DNA of 64,000 nucleotides, from positions 135,853,950 through 135,917,949 of the forward strand of contig NC_090943.1 of the NCBI RefSeq assembly GCF_040807025.1, written 5' to 3'. Positions 37,200 through 51,888 of the stretch are shown piece by piece. The notes beneath the pieces were generated by a model. That model was not told the DNA's origin, made no database searches, and saw nothing but the letters and a program-made list of their open reading frames with translations. The DNA comes from Struthio camelus (taxonomy: Eukaryota; Chordata; Aves; Struthioniformes; Struthionidae). Within the stretch, counting starts at the first letter, position 1. Every line of letters begins with the position of its first letter. Made by a program: the position numbers and the translations under genes.

Positions 37200-40100
37200 A
37201 ATACAAAATAGGGTTCAAAAAGTGCCGTGCATCTGCCTCACTTTGTTCTGAGTAAGTTTCAAGTATGGTTCCCACCAGACTTCAAAAGACCAGTGCTAAG
37301 TGGGTTAAAGATATGAAACCCTGGAAGTGTTTAAATATTCACAGTGTTTTAAAAAAAAAAAAATGTTTAAATCTACCTTTCTGTAATCTACAAGTATTCC
37401 AGTACATAAAGAGATGCCCTCAGCGCGGCAGAGAACATAAAGGAAACAAGTCTCCCTTGAAGGATGGGCTTTTGCAGAAAGCTGGCATTTGTGTTAAAAT
37501 TACTGTTTAATTCAGACTGCAGCATTCTGACAAGCCTCACACCACAGTATAAGGCACAGCAACCGCTTATTGAGCAGGAAAATGTCAAAAAGCAGAATGA
37601 TTTATTTGCCAGAAATATGGGAAAAACACTCAAGATAACAACAGACTTGACCCTCTCTTGGCCTCTTAAATTGAAAGAGATAATTTTATGGGTCCTAAGC
37701 AACTAGACCTTCCGGAAATCGTGGGAAGGAACGAGTCACTTTATCAACCTCTCCTGACTATACTGGTGCATTGGTGTTGTTTTGCTTTTATTGTTTTCTC
37801 TCATCTCCATCTGGTGCTGGTAGCAGCCAAATGGTTATATTCTCATTCGCTTTTCAGCTTGAACAAAATGGGCAGTTATACAGCCCTGTAACCTCCTGTT
37901 CCTCGCAACAGCACTGACTATGGTGTTAGACTTGTCAGCGCTCTGTAGGCTAGGCAAAGCGCAAGGTAAAACTCCCCATCCACGTACCGCGGCAGTGAAA
38001 ATGGAGCAGCTGAAGTCGTCCCTCCCAGCTGGTGCTCCACAGAAGAACTGTAAGGCGTAACCTGGCACTATGGGAAAAAGTGTGTTGGGAAGGGGAAGGA
38101 GTCCGGGTTTTCCTCTGCATAGTGAGAGTCTCTTAAAAAGGAGGGGCAAGCTCAGGACATTGCTAAGAGACGAGGGGCCCTTCCTTTGAGTAGGTGCCCG
38201 TACACAGAAGAGAAGTGCAGGAGTGTTTTTCTTGTGTTTTTCTTGTTGTTGTTTCTTGTCCTCAACAACAGAGGCTGGAGCTTTTCTCTCAGGCAGTTGG
38301 AACTAGTTGAGCTGAAGCAAATAGGCCGGTTCGAGAGGGAAAATCCAAAGCAGTGCCAAATCTAGGAGTCTGGTTAGCATGATCCCCTCCATGTTGCTAT
38401 CTGGGCTATCACTAGTGCTGCACTCAAGAAAAAGGTATATCTGGATGATGTACAGTGGCTGGCATTTTCTAAGCATCAAGGGATTTTGGATCTAATATCT
38501 TCCAAACCCTCAGCAGCAGGCCTGATTCCCCCAGCTGCCTTTGAAAATCCCAGCCACTGTAGATGTATGTTATTTTTGGAAAAGGATAGAAATGTCCTGC
38601 CTACACTATAAATATCAGAGTTTTGAAAATAATACAATGAAACCTTTGAGATGGTCTAATCTTGTCAGCTGCAGTGGTTGGATTCCGACTTGAGGCCTCC
38701 TGCAATGTTTTGTGTTGATGTAACACTAAGTGTCGAGCCACGCAAATGCATACAGAAAAGAAATGCCTGCAGTCTCACTTTTTCCTATGTACATACAGTG
38801 CTACTGCTTGCATAAATATTTGGGCTGTAAGTTCTTGGTCTAAAAGTCTTCCCTGTATTTTCTTTGTGAGATGTAGTAGACCAGATGGGTTTATTGCATG
38901 AAACACCAAATGAGCCCTGCTGCTGTGAAGATCATTCTGATATGTTTACTTGAGTTATTTTTATTTTTGTAAGTGTTATAGTTATTTATTCTACAAGCCA
39001 GATTTATTTTGCATTATCTCTGAGGCTAGAGTCAGGGTAGGATTGCAATTTTAGCAATATTTTATTTTATAAAGTTAAGGCTACGTGTGGTAATTTTTAT
39101 TACACTGAAGAACGTGATCAAGAGAATGGATAACTCTTTTTTGCCCTCTTTTCCCCTTAAATATTTATATCTAGATTCACCAAAGGCTTAAAAGCCTATA
39201 CAGCAGTCTATTCTATTCTGCTCCAAGAATATGTCAAGTGGTTACATACTGAACAGAGCTGTGTGCAATAGAGCAGACTTAGCTGAGACAACTGGAGAAG
39301 ACGTTATCGTTAGCTCCACGGGCAAACAACATTAGGAGACAGAAAACACTTGTGGAAGTCAGTGTGATTAAATCACAGCTTACTAGTCGCAATCACATTG
39401 CATGTCATGTCCAAAAACATCAATGCAATTAGTGAAGGTAGAACTAACAAAGAGTGCAAGTGCAACATCTCTGAGGGGGAGAAAGTATCAGACTTATCCC
39501 CTCCTTTATCTTCAGGCTGAGAGAGAAAAAGGTTTTGTTAAAGGAAGTGATATCATGGGATTTTTCAATGTAACATTCAATGTACAGCACAGAAAATTCA
39601 GCAGTAGAAATGAATCAAAACATCAAGCAGACAGGGTTAGAAAGTCTAGTTTTCCCAAAAGATTCCTCGTGATTTCTGTTCTACTCAACCAATAGAGGAT
39701 GGTCCTCATATAACAGCCTCTAACAACTGTGGCAAATTTCAGCTCTTTAACAATAATCATTGTGGATAATACCAGTTTATTCTCACTAACACAAAAGCTT
39801 AGTGTACGTCTGTAAAATGAAATAGTGTAGGGCCTGTACTATTTCATTTCAGAGCTGGCAATACGTGAGCCATAAATCCACAGGGTACCAGTCAGTGCCA
39901 TGTAACGTATCACCTTAGGTCTAGATTGAATCTCGTCGTGTGGGGTCAGCTCTGCCAGCCAACGCAGCATTTGGAGCCAAACTGATAAAATCCACATAGT
40001 TTTGGGCTGCAATGCATGCACTGAGCCACTCAGGCCCTCAGGCTCCTGCTGCTCCAGGGGTCTGTGCAAGAGCCTCCATCTTCTGGTGTAGACTTACCAG

Positions 40101-43100
40101 GTTATATATAACTCAGTTAGTTACTTTTAACTCAGTAAAGAGGGCCTAGCCTCAAGTGACGCTGTTTCGCTTGTGTCCGCAGTGCTTAGTGTTTGGCTCC
40201 TCTAGAGCAGGTTTGTCTTGGGGAGATCTCACTGAAACGGTCCAAACCAGAGTAGGCTGACAATTGATCAATGTGGGCACCCAGGATTTCACTTCTATAC
40301 TCTTTTTTTGATTTGCAGTATAGCCCTGCCCATAAAGTACAAAAAAATTCAATTACTTTATCCCAGTCTACATAATCCGCTACTTTATTCCTGTTGAGTG
40401 TCTTACTTGGTGTTTATACAGTGATTTGTATGCTATTGTTGCTTGAAAGTAATAAATAAAAGTGGACACATTTCTCACTGCACTGCATACATTATTTAAA
40501 ATATTTGTATGTGTTCCCAGATAGTGAATATTATTTTTTCATTTTCTAAAATGTAAATAGATACGTGAAAGATATCAACCTATGAACCTTATCAATTGTC
40601 AGACAAAACACATATACAGGTTACAAAGTGAAAATGTGGAGAAACTGAATTATTTATCAACATATCCATTAGTAGTGATGAGACTTTAAATTCTTTCTAC
40701 CGTCATACAATGAAATGAGCAATACTGGAGTAAACGGAATAGACACCAGAGATACGTTAGGCACTGTACACTCTTACAAAACAAGTAGATGGTTTCCTTA
40801 GCAATGAGAAAGATGCCGGAAAAGTGCCGTTTCTCTTTTCTTGGTTTCTTTTCAGTAAATTCTCATGTTTACTGGCTTGCATGCAGAATCAAATATCTAA
40901 TATCCAACTTCAACTGACACGAATAGATGCAAAATGAATAGACTTTAACTGTTCATACTGATTGAACTCTAATAAATTCTACTAGTTCAACCTCTGTTTA
41001 AACTTACAAATATCAATGACTTTAATGTTAGTGTACAATTCCTGCTCGATGCTATGGGAAAATATTTGTATTAAGTAATCGGCATGACATTTGAAATGAT
41101 GAACATGGGTTTATCCTATAGACACATTTCATTTCTTACACAATTAGGTCACATGAATGCATTTCAGTGCTTAAACTTCTAATTTTTTATTTGGGGGGAG
41201 TGGGTAATAGAGGATTAATTCTCTTTCCCTATCCTAATAGCCATTAAGACATCAATGTCTTTCAGGTGCTAATTCATTTCGACTCTGATCTGGAAGCTCT
41301 TTATCCATGCTAGATTTTTGAATACCTAATTCTCATAGGACCTGATTCTCATTTACATTGATACCCAAACACTGTTCTGGTAGCAGGAAAGAATTTTAAA
41401 TCGTATACGGTTTATTCTGCAGATATGAGCAAAGCTGACTTGCTTATTCCTGAACACAAATTAGATGTTCTTTGTATACATAACGTATAAATCTATACTA
41501 TAGATATTTTTGAAACTAAAAGGAGATTTAGTGTTAAAACAGCCAGATAGAAAGTTAAACATTTTGTATTGCTCTTCATGAGAGAAATAAGCAAAAAGAA
41601 TGCTCTCCCTTCCTGTCCCCGAGCTAAGCTTTGTTTCGATTTAGTTATGAACCTTAGAGAACTGTTGCAAGATGTACAATACATTTTTCAATAGTGCTAG
41701 TCTTTTTAATAACGATCATAAAACATTTTGAGAAAAGCTGAGGCATGCAGAGCATACACCCCTACTGTATTGAAATTATATTCAAAATTGTATAGGTACT
41801 ATTGTTCTGAAATAATCTGTTCTTTATAGGGTGAATAGGGCAAGGATCTAAAGAAGATATAGCTGATAGCAGATCCTGCCCAGGGCAGAGGGAAAGTCAT
41901 AGTGAATTGTAGTTCCACAAGTAGTCTGCAGCACTGGTGGTCAGGCAGGCTATGTTTTTGCTTCCACGCTGAACGAATGCAAGGGTGGTCAGACTGATGC
42001 ATTAAAAGCACATTGTGGGACTTAACAGTATGACTGAAGAGTACGTGCCATGCTACCCAATGCTTTAACACCTCCATTAAACACACACCACAATATGAAC
42101 CAAAAGTCACCATAGCTCGATAAACATGCCAGTCCCTGGTTCAGTTTTTCTGAAATGTTTACTGTGACTGAAAACATATTGAATCTTTAAGAGCTTTACA
42201 TTATTTTATTCTCATTCCTCCTATAACAGGGCTGCATGTGGTTGAAAGTCAGTTCTTTAATGACTAGTTGAGTAAATGGATTGGACAGCAAACATGTAAA
42301 GTGCACTGGCCCCTGAGTTAGCTCCTGAGACACTTCTTAGGAAATAGTTCTGCTTTTGTGGTATAGATGAGTTCAGTTTGAAAAGAGAGCTTTCCCATGA
42401 AAATCTGAGCCCCAGAAATCCTGAGGGAAAAGATCAGATGACTCTTCACTCCTGAATATTATCACCATCAGTTTCCTCTTTTCCTGTGTGCTCCGTCTTC
42501 CAAATGAGCTTGGAGCAGGCTCCCAAGTTTGATAAATTCACATGAAGTCATCAGTCTCAGTGCCTCTCAAAAAAGTTTGATACTAGACACTAGGCTGTTG
42601 ATCTTATTGCGTCGCACTTGAAAGGGTGAAGCTGACAGCAGCTCAGACAAGTTTCAGGGGCAGTAAATGTCAGTTTGCAAAGATTATGGGAAATCTACTC
42701 CTTTGCCACAGAAGTCTTTGTCAGAGGTCTCTGTGGAGAGAAAAGAAGTGGAGGACAGGGGACATCATGCTGAGGTGCTGTTGAGGCTGCTCTGGTGCCT
42801 AAGAAAGCATAACGCTGGTGAAATGTTACACCCAATGTATGACCTTGCACAAAGCTCACTTTTGTCCATCTCAAACTGTTCCCAGCATCCTGGAAGAAAG
42901 CTTAAAGGTCGTATTAGGCATTACCAGCAGTGAAAACAGTGCTTAGATTGGGTAAGTGGTATTTTCAATTTTTTCAGATGAAACTGTAAATATCACAGCT
43001 GGTAGCATTTCCAGCATCAGTTGCTAAAATTACTGTGATAAACTGAGTTGTCGCTGCTTCTTTTTGCATTAGATAAATTGAATTCCCCACAGCTTACTAC

Positions 43101-46100
43101 ATGCTGAATATTCAAGACCAGGCTTCAAAAGCTATGTTTCTGTCTGAGCAGCAGACGTTAAAAATCTCCTGACTGATATATATAGTAAGTTCACCTTTAT
43201 GTCCTTGGCCACAATTTCTCTGCCTCCTAATATTGCAGCTATGCAACAGCACATGAGCTGCCCACTATCTTTCACCCTAGAAGTAGCTACCCATCAGTGC
43301 ACGTTAGGTAGTACATCATAAAAATACACTTTGACATCCTCTGATGTGAGAAGGTCCATGGATATATATTATTCAAAAAAAAAAAAAAAGCTCTTTCAAG
43401 AAACCGGGTTTAGATAACTGTTAGTCTAGCCCTTATGGAAAACAGAGGGAACTTGCATCATAACCTCAGCTTAAAGCAGGCACTCCCAGTGACGATGTCT
43501 GATGCATTGTATTTAGCAGGCAGAACTAATGCAGCCCTCTGAGTAGCACAAAGTCACAGAGCATCTCTATCACATAATTTCTGCATATTCTCTGTTGCCA
43601 ATGTCTGCAATATTTTTTCCATTGTGTAAATATTTGGATTTTGAATAAACTCTACTTTCACCACTTTGGATATGTTTAAATCCACTGAAAGTGGATACTG
43701 CAGCAGTGAAGGCAATAGGAATGCATTTTGGTATCATGTGCGGAAGTTCAGTTGCAGGGCATACTAGTCTTTTGCTGAGCGTGATCTGTAATATTGTCTG
43801 CAGAGTTATTCCTGCCTAGCAAAAGGGCTCCATTAGGATATGATGCTATTACAAGCTCTTTTTTACCTTTACTGTGATCACACAGGGACAGTCTTTCTTT
43901 TATCCTCTCTTTGACTTCCTTAGGAACTAATTTATCTTTATGGAGTTTGTGCTAGTCTTTAGAAGGCAGGGGCTTTCATAATTAAAAATCTGGACAGAAG
44001 CTGTTCTGAGGAAAGATATTATATGCCTTCAAAATGAGATTTTTAAAAAGTCTGAAGAATATGTTTTTCTCCCTCTCTTTTTAAGAACACTCATCCTGGC
44101 AATTAGTTAATATGATCTGGGAGCACACTGAAGGCTTTTGTCTGAAGTTCTCCTATTCCAGACTGAGATAAGAGTTTTAATGCAGGAAGCCGGAATGAGG
44201 CATCAAGAAACTGCATTCGGGACAGATGAAGCTGTGCAGGTTGCAGAAGATGGCATGTTGGGTAAGGGCAGTTTTGGGGAAGAAGGCAGCTAATGGAAGT
44301 GATGAGGGGGCCTCCTTGAGAGCAACTTTCACAAGGAAGAAAATTTCCAAGGCAAGTGCTGAGCAGGATGAAAGCAGTCTTTAGGTCCAGGACATGGTTC
44401 CAGCCTATGCATCACTGTAGGCACGAAACATTTATCTATCAGTACAGAACAGCTAGCTGTCTGTACATGAAACGGGAACTTCATGTACAGCTAGGCATCC
44501 TGAAAGAGCCTGTGATTATTTCTTTCCGCATGCAGGAACATCATCTTGACAATAGGAGCTAGAAATCGAACCGTAAAATCTATCTGTTGAAACGTAGAAA
44601 TGCGTCTTTCCCAAATTACATAAGCTGCAAATGGGCACGAAGGAGAGCCGATCTTCTATGTGACTGAATATCCAGTTTCAGGGAACTACAAACCTCATGA
44701 GAATGAGGTGTTTGCTGGGTAGCAGATTCCTGCCAGAAGCCACTGGATCACCGACATTGCAGTGAACCTTATGGTCCACACGGCCTACTTGTGTAAGAAT
44801 CAGGCTTTTTTGGCAAACCTCATGGTAACAACAATGTATCGAGTGAACTGTTATATGTAATGTAATTTCCTCAAAAGAGTGAAAAACTTCTCTACCAGAG
44901 GTTTGCATAGAGACGAAATATGCCAACAAAGCAGATGCTTTTATTGAAGTCCCAAGGAGACAGAAGGATTGTCTTTCTACCTGAAGTCAAACACACTGCA
45001 GTGAAATAGGGGTTGTTTGTATAAATACTAAAGTGTAAACTAAAGGTTGCTTTCACCCTCAAAGCAGCCTAAGGGTAAAGCTAAGTCAGCTCCATTCACC
45101 CTGCACTGAGATTCCTTGGGAGTTTATTATACAACTAAGTTAAAGTTGGACCTATTCTGTGACAATGGTGCCAACTGGAACTGAATATCCCATGTCATAC
45201 TCTCTTACCTGGTAAAAGAGGGTGGCTGCCTGCAAGCTGCCTACTGGGAATGGTCCCTGGCTAATACTGTCTCCCAAACTGTGCCTGGGAACTGTGAGGG
45301 AAAGGGTAAATCAGCCAACTCTAAAAACATGCCAGGGACCATTTTAACATTTAAGAATACAGATAATTTGAGTTCCTGTGCCTGGGAACACTCCCTAGTG
45401 CTGTTTAATTTGCTAGGAGAGAGGTTTATGCATGAGTATATTTTTTATGGTGTGTGAATGTGTGTTTTTAAGAGAGACTAGGGTTGCACGTAACATTTAC
45501 AGTGAAATTCGGAACATCTTTTTCATTCCAGTGTAGCTATTTAAATTGTTTACTGTTTGCTCTGATGCCTAGCTCTTAGGCTAAAGTGTTATGGAAGCCC
45601 AGATGTAAGGGCCTTTGTTAGCAAGGAATAATCATATAATATTAATGCCATGCATTTTTTTGAAGGAGAGTTTATAGAACTGATTTTTAAACGGATGGAC
45701 ATACGCACTGTGATAGTTCTTTTTTCCTAATAAAGCCCATTTAAGGAGAAGTAAAACTTCAGATGATTGCATTTGTTTTTCCCAAACTGTGTTGGCTGAC
45801 ATTACTTATAAAATAGCTTGGATGAAGATTTGCTTTAAATAAGAAGCAAGAATAAGTGCAGTTAAGAACTTACTTAACTTTTCTGACTAACAGGTATAGG
45901 AAAACAGATAGAACCTTGAGAACAGCTAAAGCTGAGCTGGTGTGATTATTCCAACAAAATATATGCTTTATCTATTAGACTCACAGCCTTTCTACAGGAA
46001 TGCACATGTGTTAAAGTAGTCTCAGGAAAGCTCCTCTATTATTCCTTGCTAGCAGCAAAATCATGCTATGAATTACAAGTAAAAACATAATTAAAATGGA

Positions 46101-49100
46101 ATACGAAACTACATGGTTCACACAGGGCTGTTTGTTTTACATATAGTATCAGACTTTGCCTGTGCACGCCTAGAAAGTATTAAGTGAACTCACCTATTGA
46201 AAGAAAGATAAAAGTGAAAACAAGTCATATATACATACCTAGGACTTTTAAGTTTCAACCCCCACAGACAAAAAAACTCACTGCTTGCCTTTAAGTCACT
46301 GCTTGGGCAATAAAGTATTCTGGTACATCACAAAGACGGACTGAAGTTGTCTTTGCTATTATTTTAGATGTGACAGGGAGAGGAAAAAAATGTTTCTGTC
46401 TGTAGCATAAACTCAAATGTGTTGGATTACATCCTGACCTCACTTGAGTCCATCGCAAAGCACCCATTAACTTCAGGAGGGTCAATATACCAACAGGAGC
46501 TCATTTGGAAAACATTGCAAGCACTTCCATTGAAATGATTAAAGCTGTTTGATTCACCTCTATTGGTACCTATCATCTTGTCTTGTGGTATAATGTGATA
46601 GAGAAGATCACAACAATTCATTTTAATTAAAATAAACAGACCTACATAGTCAGAATAATCATATCATTTATCATTCTAAATAGCTACCGCTTCTGATAGA
46701 CTAGATTTATAACTGCAGTGATCAGAAGCCCAAATAACGTTAGGTGATTATCCCTTTAAAAAAACCCAGTGTTTTGGTAGTCTGTATTAAAGTCACTCCT
46801 ACAGGGATGAATTCAGACAAGTCAAAATGCTCTGTGTTGGACACAAACAGTCATGTTCCAGTCTGGTAACCAAATAATCACTTGAGCGTAGTGCAGACAT
46901 ACACCCTGTACATTTTAGTCTGACACTGCACAACATGAGCGGTCCTCTGAGGCCTGTGACACACCTCTAAGGCATGCAGAAAGAACAACAAGGAAAGAAA
47001 GTCTTCTGTTGGATGGCTTAAATTCCCCAAGGGCTCTGACACTTAGGAGTCTGTGAGGTGCAAAACCACTGAGCTAGAGTTTCTGAGCAGTCGGTGTGAA
47101 CTCCCTGTTCCCTCCCACGTTTCCATGGGCTTGGCAAGGGGTAACTGGGAGCTGGAGAGGGATGTCCAGGGCCTGTTTGCATGCTCGTTGTGCTAAATGC
47201 CGTCGGCTGGGACTCTCTCAGAGATGCGCTTCACTCACTCTTCCTCTGCAATGGCCCTTCCAGTCCACAGAACTCAGTCAAGATAACGTAACAGAGGAAT
47301 ATTAAAAAACACATTTCACAGTGGGGAATGTCTAGGGAGAAACAGCATATTGCAGTAGACTTGATGATAGCCATTCATACAGCTGTGTGTAATAAAATGA
47401 TGGTTTTGGCCACAGAGCGTTAATAGGCTAGGTCAAAATCTGTAAGTAGAATCAATCTCGTTGGTAAATTTTGAGCACGTGTGTAATTGTTGGCAGGATC
47501 AAAGCTAAGTTAGGAAAAACGGATGACGCCAGTGATCTCACTGTGGCTGCATATAGTTTAATGACAAAAATAATTTAGACCAGGGAAGTTAACGGTTTTT
47601 ATTGACTAGGTAGATCATGCTCTACTATTCCCACGTGTTCCTGTAAGTGCACCATCAGCCAGCTAACCCAGACAGCAGCAAGTGTAACTTGGAATGCATT
47701 TAATGAGATATATTTAAAGTACATTCACAAGCAGGTCCAGCTCCCAGGATTTTTTGTTTTCCCCAGGCTTCTGGCAAAGCCTATGACCAGCTGTGAAAGT
47801 TAATTGTATGTTATGCTGTAACTGGCTGGGACTGGATGAGACTCTTTAACCTATGGTATATTTTTGTCTCTTGGCAGTAACACAGAAGGAGTGAAGGCTG
47901 AATTTCATTTCCCCGTGGTTTGATATATCACTAGGATGGCAATGCAGTGGAACATGTTTTATGTTGCAATGAGTTGCATTTGCGCTCTTCTACATTTTGT
48001 CAATTTACTTCCATGAAAAGGAATACAAATTCTCATTGATTCATTTTCATAGACATCGTGCTTGCTTGGTTTGCCAGTGCAGTAAGTGCGAAACAAAATA
48101 TTCTGCAAAATTGTTTTTTTCCTGAAAGTCTATCATTAGCTCTTCCTTAAAAAGGACTCGTTTTTCCCCATCCAACACATCACTTGCCTTTTTTTTTTTT
48201 TGCACTTCTGTTATTTAACTTTTAATTCCAAGTAACTTGTCTTTTCACATCTGTTTACTCCTTTATTGATACCGCCGTGATACCTATTAGCACTGATCTA
48301 CTCCAGTTAAGTGGGTGGAGTATTTGCATTCTAAAGCATCCTTTTGGGGGTTTATTAGTTCAGCTATTTGAAATGACAACGGCCATTTTGAGTGGTTTTC
48401 TCCAACAGCAATTATTACAATAAAATGATTTATTATGAAAGGATTATACAGTCATCTTTTCCCTGGCCCTATATGTAGTTCCTATTTCCTGGAAACCACT
48501 CAACCCCATCAAAATCAGAGGAGCAGTTACCTCTTTTCACGGAAGTTACATTAAGTATATGTTTAGGCATTCCTTATCTTCGTGGTGGATTATGTATTTT
48601 TTTCTTCATTCCTCCAAGCTGATAGATTGATATATCTTCCTAGAATAGATGGGAACAAATGGATTAGGTAGAATTGGCATGTTGCAACTATTCATTTCCT
48701 TGTGTAGTCTCCACATGTGCTTCAGAGGCATCTATTTTTTCGTTCCACAAATTGATACTCTAACAACAAATAGCAGAAAGACACAGATAGTCTTCCTTTC
48801 CCCGCTCCTGATACTTCTGGAAATAAATCAAATTTTACTGAATGAAAATTAAATGTTTACAAAACCCTAATTGCAATAGCATGATATGAAAGTTACAAGT
48901 TAATTGAATTGAATGACAGTAAGTGAGGAATTTTAAGATATTTCACTGCAAGTGTCTCCATTTTAAATTAAATTTAACCTGCCTCCTATTGATTTAGATT
49001 AGTAAGGTGTCAGCTGAGGGTCTTTACAAACAGTGTGCTAGAAATGATCAAAGGCAGAATAAAGTCAGCCAAAAACAGTCACCTGATTTAAGCCTTAAAA

Positions 49101-51820
49101 ACACCTCAGGCCTTTTGATTGCATTTTGAACCTAAGCCATGTAGTCATCAGTGCAATCTAAAATGGATCCTGTTAGACTGATTGGGGATTTGTCTGTCTG
49201 ACTCTGGCGCTGTCCGTCCTCTTGGCCTGTACAAACCTGTTTTAGTGGCTTTCTCACTGAGTTGGGCTAAATTGCTATAAGCTTTGTTCAGGCTGAGTTA
49301 AGGGGTCCCACACAGAGGATGTCACTCCTTGATCTAATTTGGTTTTCAAAACCTATCATTTAATTAAATTGGTGCAGTTTTAGGAATAAAAAGAAAGAAC
49401 AAGGCAGGGAACACTGAGAGCTGTATCTGGAGCTGAGACAAGATTACAGTGTGGGGTCTTAATGCCAAACTGGCCCATGCAAAATGGAAATGGACACCTT
49501 GGTCTAAGATTGCTAGTACTGCGAGTACCTTGGTTGGGCTGCCCCTGCGGTCCAGCTCCTGCAGGTAGCTCTACCCAAATACAAGGTACAAGCCCTCTGT
49601 GATCTGGCCAGTAGGCAGAGGATGGTATCTACCGGGGGCTCAGAAGAAGCGTCGGGCATTGAGAACAAGGGCAGCAAAGTGTACGGGAAAAGGTTGTGGG
49701 GCTCACAGTAGAGCTGTGTTTTCAGCACACCAGTGCAAGTGCAGCACCATGGGATAGGAACTGGCTGAGTTCTCAAGCATGCATGAAGCAGAAGTTTATG
49801 CTCTAGCATCAGCGGGGATCCTTACAAGGGCACATAAAATTGTATCTTTGGTGGAACAATTCAAAAGCTGTGGCTTTCCTCAAGCACAGCCTGGATTTGA
49901 GGAGATATGAAGTATGCAGACCTACTGGCCTGGTTGGAAGATTTTTTTTTTTCACTCCCTGACTTCTCCAAAGAGTGCCTTTCGCTGCCTGTGTCACAGA
50001 CCAAAGTACTCCCTGAAGCAGGGATCACCTTCTTGCCTGAGAGCTGCCTTGGCGAGTGAATGTCCTGCTGCTGATAAGGGGTTGCTCTGTGGCTGCTGGC
50101 CCTTCACTTCCCCTTTCCGCTAGGTTGGGAAAGCAATACTTTCTCAACTGCAGACGAAGTTAATAAAACAGGGGCTCATAAGAACGATAAATTACTCACT
50201 AAACAGTTACACTGATAGTCTGGTCCTAGTAAAACTTTAGCAATTTTCATCCACTGTGATGCTGACACTTTCACATAGGAGGCTGATGAAATGTTAACGC
50301 TGTTCCTGGGGAAATTATTCTCTCACAGTAATTCAAGTGCAACACCACCACAGATACCTTTCACTATTTTTATATGAGAAATATTATTGGACTACGTATT
50401 CCCTGTGACTGATTTCACTGTTACCCATTTGCAGAACTTCATTCTTCTCCTAGCACATCCACATCTGCATCCTGACTTGTATACTACTTAACACATTTGC
50501 CTTTATCTTTTTTTTTCTTCTGTTTTCAAGAGTTTCAGTTCATAATTTTCCGGATTCCCTTCTTCTTGTTCATGCCTGACCCTCTTTGCCATCACCTCCT
50601 GATGTTCCCTCGTAGTAAAGACCAGCTCAATCTGTTCTGCCTCCTCCACACCTGCTTAGGAAGTGCAAATTCTTTCTGAGCATTAGTGAAGGCTTGTTCA
50701 AAGTGGCATTATCTCCCCAGGACAGGGATCAACCACCCTACAGAACTGCCTGTCCTTGATGTCCACATAGAAGCTTTGACCCATACAGGACATGCTAAAG
50801 TTCTCTTAGATCAAGCGAGCTGTTTAAAAATCAAGCCTGCACCAGCTGTAGATATAACCTAGATCTGGGTTTAACCTGCACTTATGATTGTCTCAGTTTC
50901 TTAATTACAAAGTAGAAATGCCACACTTAGATTTCGGCTAAGCTGGGGTAAATTTGTTTAAGATAGTGAGCGGACATAAAACGTTAAGTAATTTATATAG
51001 ATATGGAGACTTTCATCTCTTAGATAGCCGTATCAACCACTCTGACCTAAGCAAAAAACTGAAAATAAAGAAGCGTGTCGAGTGATTCTGTTGCTTAAAG
51101 CCTGTGAAATATAATAACAGGTACCATCAGGAACTTACAGAATAGTTGTTGTTTAATATAATAAAGATATCACTATAGTTTGAACCCATAGGATAAAGTG
51201 CAAAGTGGTCTTAAAAATTAAAACACCAGGAAAAGCAAAAATTTCCTAGCTTGTTTCCTAGTAAGTTTTTCCAAGGAGCCCTACAAAGACTCCTCCTCCT
51301 CAATAAGTAAGTAATCTGCACAAAGTCATTGTACATTCAGTGTCCTCTATACTGTATAAATATTATATATGAGCAAATTATATGGTATATACCGTAGAAA
51401 AATGCATTTTCTTCCATATATCTTCTATCTTGCTACAAAATTTCATGCTCCAGAGTCAAAAGTCAAATACAATAAAATAAATGTATTGTTAAATATTCCA
51501 AAGCAATTTCATTTACAGCTTCAGAGCTGGTTTCTTATAAATTATACAAATGGAATGATTTTTATTTTCATTCTCAGTTTCATATTTAAAAGAGGGAAGA
51601 AAAAGAGTCACCATAACAACTGTTCTACTACTAAGAAAAGCAGCATCTTCTTAAAGCAATACGTCTATTAGGCATGCTAAATACATATTTGGGGTTTATT
51701 GTCAAAGAGTCATGAAAATTACATCAGTTTTGCCACAATAAAAGCAAACAAAGAAGCAGGCCAATGTCTTTTGAGATGTCTCAATCCTTCTAGGCCCACA
51801 GTTCTTCCTTTTCTTTGCTT
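37200..51820. other. Intergenic region, third block
   Basis: No coding exon recognised across about 14.6 kb. It contains a decayed MITE-like piece near 41335-41370 (GGACCTGATTCTCATTTACA), an A15 run near 43375, the hairpin at 44453-44494 and AT-rich, CNE-like sequence near 48350-48460. All open frames are under 105 codons and look random. Confidence 0.65.
44453..44494. repeat. Perfect 11-bp inverted repeat, extended hairpin
   Basis: CTGTACATGAA (44461-44471) and TTCATGTACAG (44480-44490) are exact reverse complements around an 8-nt loop. CTAG on the left (44453-44456) also pairs with CTAG at 44491-44494 across a 4-nt bulge, giving 15 pairs in total. Confidence 0.85.
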
Positions 51821-51822
51821 TA

Positions 51823-51888
51823 CAGAATCGCAGAATCGCAGAATCACAGAATGGCCAAGGTTGGAAGGGACCTCTGGAGATCCTCTTC
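51823..51888 (-). mobile_element. CR1 LINE 3' tail fragment
   Basis: On the minus strand it reads GAGGTCCCTTCCAACCTTGG, then CCATTCTGTGATTCTGCG with a second ATTCTGCG unit, the typical CR1 3' end with its octamer tail. Only about 65 bp remain, so it is a severely 5'-truncated insertion. Confidence 0.8.

Larger units (their letters stand above)
28100..37200. other. Intergenic region, second block
   Basis: No coding exon recognised. It holds a C12 run near 28110, an AGGGCC hexamer array at 28711-28737, a CTCF-like core at 29281 and a MIR/CORE-SINE-like relic around 33540-33690. The longest frame, 139 codons at 35806-36225 on +, has no recognisable domain and no sign of splicing or promoter context. 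Confidence 0.65.
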
